Assembly (NCBI RefSeq): GCF_019059575.1
Contig: NW_024883404.1
Span: forward strand, 1-64,000
Source: Amphibalanus amphitrite
Taxonomy: Eukaryota; Arthropoda; Thecostraca; Balanomorpha; Balanidae
DNA: 64,000 nucleotides
Direction of reading: 5' to 3'
In this document: piece by piece, positions 10,195 to 24,400 of the stretch
Numbering within the stretch: the first letter of the stretch is position 1
Layout: the number at the start of each line of letters is the position of its first letter
Notes under the pieces: generated by a model
Databases searched by the model: none
What the model was told of the DNA's origin: nothing
Seen by the model: only the letters and a program-made list of their open reading frames with translations
Made by a program: the position numbers and the translations under genes

Positions 10195-12386
10195 GCGACA
10201 CGCTCCTCTCCGAGCTGCAGTTCTTTAACCACCGACTGAATTCCCTTATTCACCGCCGTCGGCAGGCGGGGAGAACCGCGCCCTGTTCGGCTGATTAGTG
10301 CTTTATCTGTCCGTCACAAGCGTGTAGGCTGTGCTGTGGACTGAGGAGTCTGGTCCCTCACTATCTTGGTTGGACGTTGGTTTTTTAACTCTGCTGCTTT
10401 TCTCCTGGTTGGCTTGTGTGCGCGCGATGTGACTTTTGTTGGTTCTGTTGTCAGAGTAATGTCAAAGGTCGCAGAAACAGAGGTCGATCTGTTTTGCTCC
10501 CTTTGCTTTGAAGGCAGGGGTCAGCTGAGCAGCAGCCCAGATATCCCTTCTTGGGTCCCTAACGGTCCTGTTTCTCTCATGGTGGCAGTTTTCTGGATAC
10601 GACTGATACACATCAGGGTGATAATTCTGGCTGTCCGTACCGAGTCACTGGTTGTTAGTTGTTACTGAATAATGCTGTCTGTGATCCTGGTTGTTGCAAA
10701 CGATGTTACGAAGCAATATCATGTGCTTGGACAGTAATTTAACCGATGCATCATATACATGCAATGCATTCTGTTGGCTATTGCTATTGCTGTTGCCCTG
10801 GGATGTTTGCTCCTCTTACGATGATGGAGTTTGTCTCACTTCTCTTGAATCTACTTACCTTATCAGTGACATAATGGCATTCGCGTTGCCATAGTTATGG
10901 TCTATACTAGTCTGAGATGGAGCGGCACGTCGTTGCTACCGCTCTGCTATGTGGTGTGTTCGGACTGAATGGTGGACAGATCTGTATGGAAGAGGCCAAC
11001 CAGACTCTCTGCTTGGGTTTGCTGTCAACTAATAGACTTGTAATGTTCCTTGCTTTGTCATAATATATTTAGCCTTGTCAATATTTGTTTAGCTCGATTC
11101 ATTTGAGGGGGTCTTAGCAGCATTAAAAGGTAGTGTTTGTTCACCATAGTTTCCTTGAGTCTGCCTGACTACATCGGGCATGAGGCTAGCATGCATCACG
11201 TCTGTGTATATTGAGCTGGTCATATATCAGCCGTGTGCCCTCCACCGCACCTGTGAGGGTTCCATAGACGGACTGTGGTGACCGTGATACAATCAGCAGT
11301 GACGACTGACGCGATATGACAGGCGCTGACAGGGATCTGATAATACACAGACGCTGATGCTACTCCGTACAGGCACCATGGGCCGCCCGTCGTGACCCCG
11401 CAGTTGTGTTAGAGCAGTGGTGCTTCACAGAGTATCGATATTTCGTACTATCCCCGCTTATGTTTGGTTAATTTGAGCGAGATAAACGGCTTAAAATATT
11501 TGATCAGTCATATATTGACATCTGATAACGAACATAACAACCTTCGTAAATGCTGCCTTGCATGGGAGTAGTGAACCAGTTCAATTAAACCTATTTCAAA
11601 GAGGCAGCCTGCTTCATCTGAAGAGTCTTTGCTATTACCTTCTCGAATGACGAACGATTTAAATGAAATACAAGCGTGCATCGATAGGATAATATCTCTT
11701 CATAATATCTGCCCACTTTAAAAATTGTGACTATAAACTCAGTACCCAAAGACGGCTCTGATCTCTGCGGCGATCAATACTAAAGCGACTTTATAAATAG
11801 TTATTTTTTTGCGTTATAGACATGCATATCAGCACAAGAACGAAGTAGGTAGTGTTAGCAACTGTTTTTTTATAGGCAAGGCACAGTTGATGACACACTG
11901 AGTATAGAATAATAGAACATGCCTTCCGACTAGTATCCAGGCACTATATATTATAATATTGTCACATATATCTTGAATCTGGATACACACGCCTGTTGCC
12001 CAATGCTTCCTTTACAGACGCCCAGACCACGGGCCCAGAATATAAATGGCACCTGTTACAAACTATACGAAATAAAATATACGACTGTAAAGACATAGTG
12101 TTCATGCAAGACGCCACTTGCAACGTAAACGTTGAGAGGCAACACATTTTGCCTATGTTAGGGTATTGCCCATACCCTTTTGGGTGAGATGAGCCCTTAC
12201 ACCGAAAAAAAAAACAATAAATTCAACAATGGCACTTTTCCGGTGCCTTGACCTTTTTATACGGAACGAGCTGCCTTAATTAACATCAGATTAAAGAAAG
12301 CCGGTTTGGATAATCATTTGTGTCACACCCGGGAACGGTCGTCTTTCCATCTCTGCTGTTCTCGCGGTCCAGTAGACCACTGTTGC
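10195..12386. other. convergent intergenic region and 3' untranslated sequence
   Basis: It lies between the stop codons of the E-Syt gene (+) and the coiled-coil gene (-). No exon candidate. ATTAAA on the plus strand near 11123 and AATAAA near 12070 and 12215 are possible but unconvincing poly(A) signals. Confidence 0.5.
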
Positions 12387-12479
12387 TTAGCTGACGGTGG
12401 TCCCCGTGGCCAGGGCGTGGCGCTGCTTGTTCTCCAGACTTCTCAGGGCCCTCTGTTTCCTCCGCGCTTCCAGCTTGGC
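12387..12479 (-). CDS. coiled-coil gene terminal exon 13
   Basis: 30 codons plus TAA: AKLEARRKQRALRSLENKQR, then HALATGTTVS. Very basic helix. The acceptor is GCACACAG. No convincing AATAAA was found within 300 bp on the minus strand downstream. Confidence 0.8.
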   Translation of the reverse strand, partial: AKLEARRKQRALRSLENKQRHALATGTTVS

Positions 12480-15400
12480 CTGTGTGCAGGACGGTCAGCG
12501 GTCAGGTCAAAGGTTTTGTAACAAATACACGCAAAGCTTGTCCTCTATGCATCGCGCGCAGAGGTCGGATCGCGAGTTAGGTCAGAGGTCAGATCAAAGC
12601 CAGGAAAGTTGATCACCATGATGTAGGTACTTCTCGGTACTGAGCTTATCTTATAAAACGTGATTAATTTTCAGGAAAAATTTTCGACGGTAAATTCTCA
12701 CACCCCAATAAGTATGTATAAGGTAATCATGCGGCACAGATATTCAAAAATTATTCATGAGTAGGTGTTCCTGAGTGTGAGCTTTAAATGTGCCTTGCCT
12801 ATATTTCACATTATTCGGAACCCTGCACCTCTGGCGACTGACCTGAAGATCTCCCCGTGTTCTGGCGGCCTGTCGGTCCTGCTCACGCAGGAACACGCTC
12901 ATCTCCGTCTCGTGCTTCTCCCTCATGTTGTCAAGCTCCTCTGTGAACAGAACAGCCAGGCATCTGTCTTACGACTCGTAAAGGATGCTTCCTTAATCTT
13001 TGCATATGGGGCTTCGCATAAGCGTAGGAACCATAGGTGCAGTGAGTGCAGCTGCATCCACTATCATTTCCCAGTTATAGGTGCAGGCAATGCACCGGCA
13101 CAATTACCTGGAACAAAAAACCCTTTTCGCATCAACACTAGGTACCTCGAACCTCCCATTAATCCCATGCGCAGTGCGACGAATTCAGGATATTTTGTAC
13201 TCTACTCCAATACCCATACGAGTAGGTATTTTGAAGCATTTGATACTCTGGTGGTCTTCAATATTTGTATTTGTGCTCAGGTGGAAGAAACCGGAGCGAG
13301 CACATGTGATGGAACACTATACCGGTGAACCACTCTTAAGTTTTAACCCGATACCTTCAAAAATGGCCAAGCTGGCTTCTTTTACATCCGGTGCCGCTCC
13401 CTAACCCTCCCCCCTCGCTTCCCGCGGCTATGCAGCTGGATTTCTAAACCCATGCACCCACAATAGTCCAGCCGTTCCTACGCGACGCCCATGGGGCGTC
13501 GAACAAGTTAATTAGTATGCATTGAAAACGGGTTTCTTATTTTATGCTAACGGATAGTGGTCATCACTCGTAACGGTAATGCCACCAATAAGCGACCTCA
13601 CAAAGCTGTGTTCTGCGTCGTATTACCAGCGATTTATGCCGTGGTAACTGTTCTCTGTTCCGCGACTTGCGCAGTCATCACAGCTTTTCCGCATCCGTCT
13701 CCGACAGACTTGGATAGGACAGGGATGTGAGATCATCTGTATCTTCTTAGATGTAACGCCTAACGGTGCTAACGTCAAAGCGCACCGTTCCGGGTGGGGC
13801 GCCTTATCCCACCATCCTCCATCCTGCACACATCGCTTTTTACGAATAGATCCAACGACACTCAGCAAAGAGAAAATCTAATGTGGCATTACTTATGTCG
13901 AATCAAGTTCATGCTATTCAAGTATCAGTCCTATCTCAAGACGGAGCGATTCATAAGGCGACAGAATAATGTCCAAGTCGTAATTATCATCGATAGTCGA
14001 TACCTTCTGTTTGTCTACGTATAATACGAGTATCCAGATCATCAGTACCGTGATTTGTCTTTGGTAAGGCGACAGGAAGATTTTTACTGTTCCTGATATG
14101 CACCATAATCGTCCAGACATTTTTGCAGAAAACAGGGTTTGGTTTTTATGAAGCATTGATTCTTGGTCTGGCATTAAAGGAACGGTTACAAACTTGCGTT
14201 TCAAAAGTTGAATTGTGCCTTGGTATCATATGCATGCATGTTCGATTCGCCGTTTAGGAATGAACCGTGAAACCTGGTCAAACCAACTGCCTATCGATGC
14301 CATCAAAGCTAACGCCTCTTGTTTTGCATTGTTCTGGGTTTTGCTCTATATACGAATTCAGAGGTGTAAATGAGGCGCCGTGTTAGGTTCAATATTTGCG
14401 AGGACGCGTCGAATCAAAAACTTAGTTACTGAAATATGTGGTTATTGATTAAAATTTAGTGATTTCTACTGATGAAACACTCACGTTTAAACTCCTCGTA
14501 GGACTTGCCGAATATTTCCTCGCTGGTTGGCATTTGACCGATGTCGATGTCGTCCAGGCCCATGTACTCGTCATTCTGCAAACGATAAAAGCAGCAATCG
14601 TCAGATTTAGGACACCGAACTAATCATGGAGGTAGTTAATATGAATAGTTTAGGTAGGAAGACATCGTTTTATCCTCTTGTATGGCTGTCACGTTCTCAC
14701 ACCTAAAACACGCACACAAATGATCTGTGCAGGAAATAGGAATCATTTTAGTGCAATGCGTAAAAACTTAGAATGTGCGTATTAGGGGTTAAGAAACGGC
14801 AAAAATATATTTGATTTGTTACATCATTATTCTGTTATCTCCACTGTGACGCCAGCAGTAGTATGGAGATCAGCCCAAGAGCCGTCTGGATAGCTGCGCT
14901 CTCGATAAATGTCAGCCCGACGCCCACACCCGTGGCTGGCATGCATGGCACGCATGGCTGCCGGCACCGTTTGAGCACAAAGGGTCAGTCGTCAAGGCCT
15001 CGTGTACTAAGAGCACGCATGCTTAGAGAGGCTCTTACACGCATGCCACGGTAATCTAAATCCGTTACTATCCTCGTGGAGGTCGCGTCCTCCACTATGC
15101 AGACTTTATGCACGAATGATTCTGATTCTGTTAAGTGACATGTTGTCTTTTAGGGGTGACATCATGATTCATTTTCATCGCTGGAGTTTATCTTCTTTTG
15201 TGCGTGGAATGGGCGATCACGTTTTATTTTGTTTCATTGGACAAGCACATGTGTTAGATAGATCATCTCGCTTATGACCTTGATCCGCCACGGCGTGCAG
15301 CCATATTCATATGTCATGTAGGATACTGAATATACTGTACTAGCTTGTAACGGCAATGCACGTCGCTGGTTTTCTATGATGTATGGCGCTTAACATTCCT

Positions 15401-18400
15401 CTAACGCTCAGACAGGTAGCATTCAAGCTCAATAAAAATTGCATGACAGCTTAGCTTAGGTATATCACTTTCGATTGTACTCATATGTAGATAATATATC
15501 TCTAGCAATCCCATAATCGTTCTTTTTGCCCGTTTGTCAATAAATGCTTGAAAAGGCAACATTTCGCACTATCTTCGCCTCAGTAAATTTATACTGCCAA
15601 CGATGGGCGAAAAGGCGCCACTTTAAAACATTTCAAATGATATTTGTTGAACAAGAGTATGCATCACCGCCCTATGGGCGAGGCAGGCCGAGGCATGAAG
15701 TGCAATGCGGTGACATTCGACGATCGATGCACCATTCACGAAGGGCAATAATGCACTTCAACAACCGGTGGCGCATTCTGAGGCCTACATGACCCAAGAG
15801 ACTTCGTTTGCAGCGTTTGAAGGCCCTGGGTGTAGTGGTGCTAGCTGTGGCCGTTACTTTTGCGAATTGACGTATGTGACAACCCTAATGGCCGTCTCAA
15901 TTCCCTCAAGTGGCGCTGTTCAACACGTTCAGTGTATCGCTCAGGACGTTCAGCGTGCTTACCAGCTGCTCGAGGTCCTTGTCGCTGACGTCGGTGATGC
16001 TGTTCAGGTCGACGGCAATGTGCTGCTCGTCGGGGGTCTTGTCCTCTTCGATCTCGATCTCGACGTCGTCACCCCAGATCTCGTGCACCTGGGAAGAGGG
16101 AGGTGAACGGACGGTCACATCGGTAGGAGTTACAATTCACGGGAGCCGTCGAGACAGCTTCCTGGATTTGCCTAGCGACATGGCTTTGAACGTGAGCTTA
16201 TTCAGTAAACGTTTCAATCAAAAGCTAATAATGACGTGATTGGTCCCTTTATTGGCTTTATTTTTTAAGCATGTGCGCTCATTGGTGCAACACATTTTTT
16301 AATCTTCTTTCTTGACCACAAATTGTTTCCGTCTCTGACTCTGGACACTGCGTCTAATTGATACTTATTTATCCAAACACGTTCAATGTTCCTAGGTGAC
16401 GTCCGCGGGGAAAAGGAAAATCATTAGTATTGATGCCCGTTTAATAGCGCGCGTGTCTAATTGTCAGCGGGTCCTGCTGCCGGCCGGCTTGTTCATTTGC
16501 GACTGCCGACCGGTATTTGTAGCACGGTCGTTCATGTTTGATGGCGTGGCAAAACGATGGCCGTGGGGCGGCAAGGTCGGGTGCGGCGGCGCACTTCACT
16601 GTCGGCCTCTTTGTGCACAGCTGTGCACGGCTGCGCACGCGACACGGGCCGCCCTCGTGGTCCATGCATGGCGGTGATTAACGTGCGTACAACGTGTGTC
16701 GAATAAAGTTAGCATGAGTTACACTTACACTTTTTAACTCGTCTTAAATTGCTTGGTTTGTAATATCGAAAGAAATTTACTTTTCAAAGTTCGTCCTCCT
16801 TGGTTACTTTTGATGAACGCCACTACCCAATAGGTGTAGATGCCCAGTTTGGATTGAATGCTACGAGCATGATGCAGCTGCTTGGCGTAATAACATATTC
16901 ATCTGAGTAAGATTTAAATTGAGCCATATTTTCTTTCTAGCAGCTTGTATTATGCACTGCTGTATTAGTCGTCCCCTAAATAATGAGTAAAAGCCGTGCT
17001 CACAACGGTTTTCTGACACACATTTGGTCAAATTTGATGCGATTTGGTCAAATTAGCTTCAAAGTTGACTTTGAGTAGTTTTCAGCTTGGGATGTACTGG
17101 TTGTTTATATACCTTATTTATCAAATTATTAGATATTGTTTTCATTTAAAACATTGAAATAGCTTCGTGGTATGACAATATTTGCTGTAAAAGAGAGTTG
17201 GTTAGATTTAGTCAAGTTTGGTGCATTCGCCACACAGCCCGTCGTGAAAACGGCCAATATTGTCTATCCTCAGGCCGTTCTCACGTTGTCGCTGAACGCC
17301 TTTATTGTAAATGTCGTGCTGCGTGCTATCGCGCGGAGCATTGTGTCGCAGTTCGATGCTATTTACGCATATTCAATGCATACGCGCCACTACGCAATAC
17401 ATATCCGCCTTCGTCATCGACTGTGTCACATTATGGGCATGCCAAGGGTATATTTTTGGTTACAAAGCTGGGCATAAGCCGCGATAAATGGTAATCCAAC
17501 TATCACACTGTGGAATTCAACGTGAACTAAACAATAACACTAAGCACCTTTTTCATTCAGAGAATCTCACATAGGTAGGTAATTCTCAGAATATTGAATG
17601 ACCAACAGCCCTTGACCCAGTTCTACGCGTCATGTTGATGTATGTAGGTATGTGCAAAAGCCACGTGTGAGTGAACATGTTTGATGTGTATCAACACGCT
17701 AAAATCACCCTCATCTGAAAAAGGAGAGCAATTAGCGCTCCTCTGAGACATTTATAATTGTCGTGTGTGTGTGAAAGAAAGTGAAAGGAGGAAACAGACC
17801 TTATCTGCGTGCAAAATGCGTGCGACGAGAACTTAGTTTGCTCAACTTTGATGCAAGTGACATATGTCACGTTTGCCCGGATACCTACATTCAGACTTAA
17901 CTACGCACAGAATCGACCACTTTTTGTGCTTTTCATTCACCTGTATCTGCCTCTTCTATTATCAACAGAGCGCGGCGTATCCATGGAATTTCCATGTTTT
18001 CCTAATTCGGCCACCCAGCAATAACATCACCGCAATCCATGTGATTTGCTCAGCTTTTCACGGTTTATGCACTGCGACCATCCCAGCACCGCTCGGTGTT
18101 TGCAGCGCCGCGTGACGTACCTTCTGCTTGATGAGACGGATGCGCTCCTCCTTCAGAGCCTGGGTGGTCAGGCGCACCCGCCGGTTGATGGCGTTCAGGT
18201 CCTGCATGATGGTGGTGTTGAGCACCTGGAGATAAAACACAGATGAAGCTCCTAACCGGAACGGTAGCTAGTCTCCGTCTCTCGCTGAACTTATGGGAAG
18301 CGAGCATAACTAGTTCGCCATAAACGACAGAGACGGAACGAGCCTGACGAAACGTCTGATGGTGGTAAGACGATCGGATGGAATCGTTCCGCCGCTCGGC

Positions 18401-21400
18401 AGGCGGTGGACGGGTGTCATTTGTAGAGGATCAAACTAGCGGCAGTCGAGGTAAGCAGGATGGGGCAATAGCCAGTTACGTGGAAAGCATGAATGGCTGT
18501 GCTGCTTGGCAAAGTTTTAAGAACAGGATGAACGAGAAGAATCCTGGTTGGCGCTCAGTGGGTGAGCTGTGAGTCCCAGCTGATCGGCTCTTTTGATGAC
18601 CATCGCGTCCTAGTCTGTGCCACAGAGCGGATGACGGCCCGCCCCCATCACGGAGCTCCTCGGATCACGGGGAGCTAACCGGGGTGGAGCCGGTGGGTCG
18701 TGACGCGCCTTCACGGCTCGCCGAGATAAGGGCCAAACAGTGAGGCAGCCACAGGACTAATTAGGATCTAATTTTATCTGGGAATAATACGGCGTGTTTT
18801 CTGTCAGACTGCTAAAGGAAAAACCATGCGAGCAGTGCCGCATGAGCATCCCGGTTTTTATCGTCTTGTGGAGTCAAGCCGGCGAATTTCTTGTGAGTGC
18901 ACGGCTACACTAAGGCAGGGCGTTGCAGAAGGTGTGCCCCATTATTTATAGTGTTAGCCCGCCGGCACGACATGCGGTAAAACAGTGGACACTGCCACGG
19001 TACATTGCGGTCTGCAGCTGCTTTGCATTTTTCAGCGGTTCCATTAATTGTTATCGATTGATGTCCGGAACGGAGCCGTGGAGGTCACCTCATAGAGGAT
19101 GGACAAGTACGGAAAGGTGTGCTGCCGAATAGTAAAAATGTAGTGCGTATTAAGTTAACCCGCGCACCGACGGGGGGGGGGCGGATATCCGCCCCCCCTG
19201 AGGTTTTTCGCGGATAGCGCGCCGCGAAATTTGGTACGACTATTCTCTCATCAATTTTACACATGGTGTGCAAGTTTGAACCTCCTAACTTTTAAGGTCA
19301 GCCGTCAGGTCACCAGGTCACTTTGAATGACCCAACCTCAAGTCACTTTTTTGCAACTTTGTCACCGTGCCAGAGCTACAGTAGATGTTGGAGGCCTTTG
19401 AAAGTCGCAGGATGTTATTAGGTCATTAGTAGCTACAATTTGTATATCTCGGAATTTTGATGTCGGTGACCTAAGGTCAGGTCAATTTCGCGACCTCCCC
19501 ATTATAAGTCAATGGGGGAAAAATCAACTCCCTGTTTTTACCACTAAAACGGGTCGGAATGGCCCCATATACCATACATGACTCCATATACGATCAACCT
19601 TCACTACCTTGAGGTCTGTTTTGCTGTTGGGCAGCTGTAAGGTCATGTGACGTCATCAAAGGTCACCAGCGGTTTTTTGCCAATAACTCCGTACAGGAAC
19701 AAGATACAGCCGCGCGGATGGTCTCATTGTGTTCAGCTCGTCAAGACGCATCGAATGATATACATGATGACCTCGAGGTCACGTGACCTGAGGTCAACCT
19801 TTGACCTTGACCTTTCGAGGTCAACATATATATCATTCGATGCGGATTGACGAGAGGATCACGATGATCCCCTTAGTTTGTTCCTATCTTGACTAATTCA
19901 AAAGTTATTCGAGAAAAACTCTCTCCATATCTAGCGCCGCCATTTTGATTTTTTCGACCCCTGTGACGTCATCTTTGACCTGACCTGAAAATGACCTTAG
20001 TAAAAAATTGTAGACCTTGTCCGTGCGTATCCGACGCCGTTTACCGCTTGTCGCTATCTTGCTTCGTTGAGATCCCCCCCCCCCCCGCCGGTGAGAAGTT
20101 GGCGCAGACCCCCGCCGGTGCGCGGGTTAAATTACACGCAGTTTGAAAAAAAGAAACAAAGTAATTTTCAGACATCAACATGTCAACAAGTGATTTTCTT
20201 TTATTAATTACATATGCCTTAAGTAAAAAAGTGAAGATAATTGAGTGGACTCTACCTGGGTTAAGTGAAAAAAAATGAAGCCATTTTTATTATTTTAAGC
20301 CGGCGAAATTTACGTGAATTACCAGAACACCCACATGATTGAAATATAAAAAAAAACAGTCGTACCTGTTCGAACCAGCGCAGCAGTGAGGAGGCCTTGT
20401 CGTGGTTCTGCTGCAGCTGTTTTTTGGCCTCCTCCGGGTCGTCGCTCTGGGGCGCCTCGAACACCCGCTCGATCTCCTGTGCACGGGAGTCCATGTGGTC
20501 ACAGCACCGCGTGGTCACTATACTTAATTAGATCATAAGTAGTACATCATAAGTCACTACATAATTACATAGATAGCCGGTCCCGTAGCTCAGTTGTTAG
20601 AGCGTTGGACTCCGCGTAGTGAGAGCACGCGTTCCCGGTTATAACAGTCCTGGTTCGAAGCGCGACAGGCGTTTGACATTTATGGGCCTCCTGACAGGTA
20701 TGGTTGCGGTTGGTGGCAGGCCGTAGCCAGGCGAAGTCAGTGAGGGGACCGGCCGTGCGCGGCTATGTGCGCACGTTGAACTTTGGACTCTAAATTCTGC
20801 CATAGAACTGGAATTGCGCGATCAGAGCTGGTAGAGGGCAGGGTCACCGCAACAAGCTTCGCTTAGCGGTGGCTCTGTCCTTGTGAATCCTTCCTATCAA
20901 AAGGTTCGGACTAAATTTATAAAAAAAAGTTGAAGTTAAGGTCACCGATGTCATCGAGGGTGCTGTTGAAATTAATCGTTGCGATACCTGTTTGATGTTT
21001 TCGTCAGTCATGATGGAGTTGAAAGCCGATTTATTACTTATCATAACTAATACTGTCGTCAAAATGTCAGGATAACTCCATTCATAACAGCAGGCATTAT
21101 TTCATTAATATTCATTATCAATCTGCTTTGATGATTATAGTGTCAACTGTCTATATTTCTACAGGTCTAAGCCATTGGCTATCAGTGCACTGTTAACAGA
21201 TGGCGGTCTCTTTGAAAGGGCTGAGACTATAGAACCAAGCTCTGACGTACTCCTCCTCCCTAAGACTTGGTCCATCTTCTGTCACGTGTCGGATGGAGGG
21301 CGGAGCCCCGCTCAGTGTGGCACCCACCCCCATCCTGTTCCCTCACCACTCCACCGTCCTTTGCCACACCCACCCGACATGGGGCATTATCGAGAAACAC

Positions 21401-24400
21401 AGCTGGGCAGTGTTAGTAGGCGGCGAGACGCTTGCAGCCATACCGGCAGAGACGTCCACAGCTGAACTATAGCTCTGACGCCAACACATGGACTTGAGAC
21501 AGACCCATAAAGCTAAGACACACGTTGACATCTGGATCAGCGTGACGCGTATGAGTTGGACTGAATGAGGTGCCAACAGCTGAACCAGCTGAGACGGACG
21601 CCTACTCAGATAGAGACGCCCGCAGCTGAGACACCCACGCCCCACAGTCGCGTTGGCTGGACTTTTTCACACGCTAAAAGCTCGCCAGCCGGGCGGTCTC
21701 CACCGCCGTCACCGTTCACAAAGGAGCCATGTCGAACGAAACGGCTCAATACCGAGCGGTCGTGGCGTGCCGTGCCGCCGGCCGTACAATGGCGCTGGAA
21801 ATGGCGAGGGTTTGGACACAGTGCAAGGGCGGGCGAGACGTCATGGTTTTGGAAGAGGCGGGTGACATTGTAAGACTAAATAAAATGACGACAGTGGATT
21901 GGTAAGGTATAGTGGAACATGGAGCGGTCTAAGCGTTTGCTTACCTAACAACCTCTTTCAGGCGCCCATGCATCCTTCTAACATATTATATACATTATGT
22001 AAGGTGCTGCTGACATGGCCACTCTACCCAGCCTAACAGCTCAATAATCAGGGAAACAGAGTGGCCAATAAAAAGTCACCTGAGGTAACAGCTGAGCGGT
22101 TCTTTGTCAGCAGTATCCAGTATCCACGCCTCAGCCAGTGGGTACCCGGTACTCACCCTGTTGATGTCAGCAGGATCCACGCCTCAGTCAATACTCACCC
22201 TGTGGATGTCAGCAGGATCCACGCTTCAGTCGGTACTCACCGTGTTGATGTCAACAAGATCCACGCCTCAGTCGGTGCTCACCCTGTTGATGTCAGCAGG
22301 ATTCACGCCGTCGGCACGCGTCATGTCAAAGGCCCCGGGGTTGGCTGCCAGCAGACTCTTCCGCGCCGAGGCCGGCATCGTGTAGCGTATCTCGAGCTCG
22401 CTGTAAGAACGCATGCGTTTACTTGGTAGGGCTGTGCTTGGAGGCTTGTGGCACGCTAGTTAGTAGTGTTGTTTGCCTGATGATAATCGACTGATAAACG
22501 AATCGCTCAGGAATGATTGACATTTTTAATTTCTCTTACACGTATATCTAACCTAGAAAATATTCTAAGCAAGTCTCGATAAAAGCTAGGCACCTTTCAA
22601 CCATTGATAGATATTGCTATAATGAGGATAACGATAAGCTCGCTCCACCTCTGAAGCCATCTCTGAAGCCTACGAGCATGCTGCGCATCTTCGCAAACAT
22701 AGTACCGGTGCCCGTCTTTACATTTTAAAGCAAAACACCTCCTCAACGTGACAATGAATGGCTAAAGCTCCGTTTTTAAGGTGTGCCCTCTAGCCCGATT
22801 CTGACAGCCTCGAATAAACACACTACGACCGATTAGAAGATACCAGAGCGGTCTGGAGTTTATGCATGTTATAGGGGCTAATCGCCACCACCTGCTGACA
22901 TTTAACGACTGCAGGGCGTTTAGCGAAAAACGACAGAGTGCCACGGGACCGAGGCGCATAGCACAATGGATTTGTGGCGTTCTCAGGCTTTGCGGGCCAC
23001 GGTTTGTTTCTTATCTGTCATCTTAGGATTGGCGTAGCGGTGCCTTGCTCTCTTATCATTCGCGAGAGGAACGCAAGCTGATTCGGGTGATACGGGCGCA
23101 AAGCCGGCGCCGCACTATCTCGTTCAATTCTATGCGTGCGCAGTTCAGTGTCGGGATGCAATGTCTGAACGGGTCCGGTGTTTTATGCCCGATAGAGACC
23201 ATTTATCAGGTGCGGTAAATGTGACACTCTGAGGGGAGGGGGCGTCTGTCCGTCCTGCCGTTGGTTAATCCGGTGCACACGCCCCATCTCGACTGGGCCC
23301 GGCCGCGGCTTTCCTCTGGCCGGCTTAGCTCTCCCCGGCGCGGCTGTCGGTGCCGGGCAGCGAATGACGAGTCAGGCGCGTCACTCACACTCACACTCAC
23401 ACCACTTACATTGTGGGGATGTCGGGCAGGTCCTGCCACTTCTGAACGGCCACCGCCAGCTGACGGCAGGCGTACTCCATCATCATCTGGGCCTGGCGCC
23501 ACTGAAATCGAACAGACCCGTCAGCGCCCGTATTTCAGCCTGACACTACTGAAATCGAACAGACCCGTCAGCGCCGTATTTCAGCCTGACACTACTGAAA
23601 TAGAACAGACCCGTCAGCGCCGTATTTCAGCCTGACACTACTGAAATCGAACAGAGCCGTCAGCGTCGTATTTCAGCCTGACACTACTGAAATAGAACAG
23701 ACCCGTCAGCGCCGTATTTCAGCCTGACACTACTGAAATAGAGCAGACCCCGTCAGCACCCGTATTTCAGCCTGACGCCACTGAAATCGAACAGACCCGT
23801 CAGCGTCCGTATCTGCGTCTGACATTACTGAAATCGAACAGACCCGTCAGCGCCGAGCTGGAACAACTACAGAGGCGGTAGCGATGTCTCTGGTATGGTG
23901 TGTGGTGGACTGTCAACCTTGACCACAAGCCCAAAGAAAAGGACGAGGAACATTTTTTTTTTTTGACAGATGGGCTATTATGCATTCATACCGTGTGCAT
24001 TCATAGACCATGAGAGCCTTTTGCTCATATACTTAAATACGCCCTTATATATACGCCCCTAAGTAAATAAAACTCATTAGTGCAGCAGCGTCGGCTTGAA
24101 CATATTCTCAGCAGATTTGATGCATGGCAGGCTAAAGTAAGTACTAATTCCACCACCCACCACCCATTATCGGATAAGCGTACGTCACACCTCCCTTCTC
24201 AGCCCACATAAACTGCCCAAATTTGGCACCGAAGTCACCCGCAACACGACGGAGCCTCTAATGAATGACAGACAGAGCGGTGTCGCTCGCAGATGTGTCC
24301 CCTCCCCCCGCAGTGAGGTGTTGGCGACGAGTACCTCAGAGCAGGCGGCTGGCGGAGCGCGGCGCTCAGTATATCTCCCCATCTGGAGCCCGTCGTGCGA

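Noticed and set aside
12765..13328. 187-codon + strand frame
   Set aside because: It overlaps minus-strand exon 12 on the opposite strand and otherwise has random composition and no splice support.
16613..16628. 16-bp perfect palindrome GTGCACAGCTGTGCAC
   Set aside because: It is a single short palindrome in a GC-rich intronic stretch, which is plausible by chance.
20578..20670. Functional tRNA gene
   Set aside because: A and B boxes are present but the anticodon arm is disrupted by about 34 nt and the acceptor ends do not pair, so I list it only as tRNA-like.
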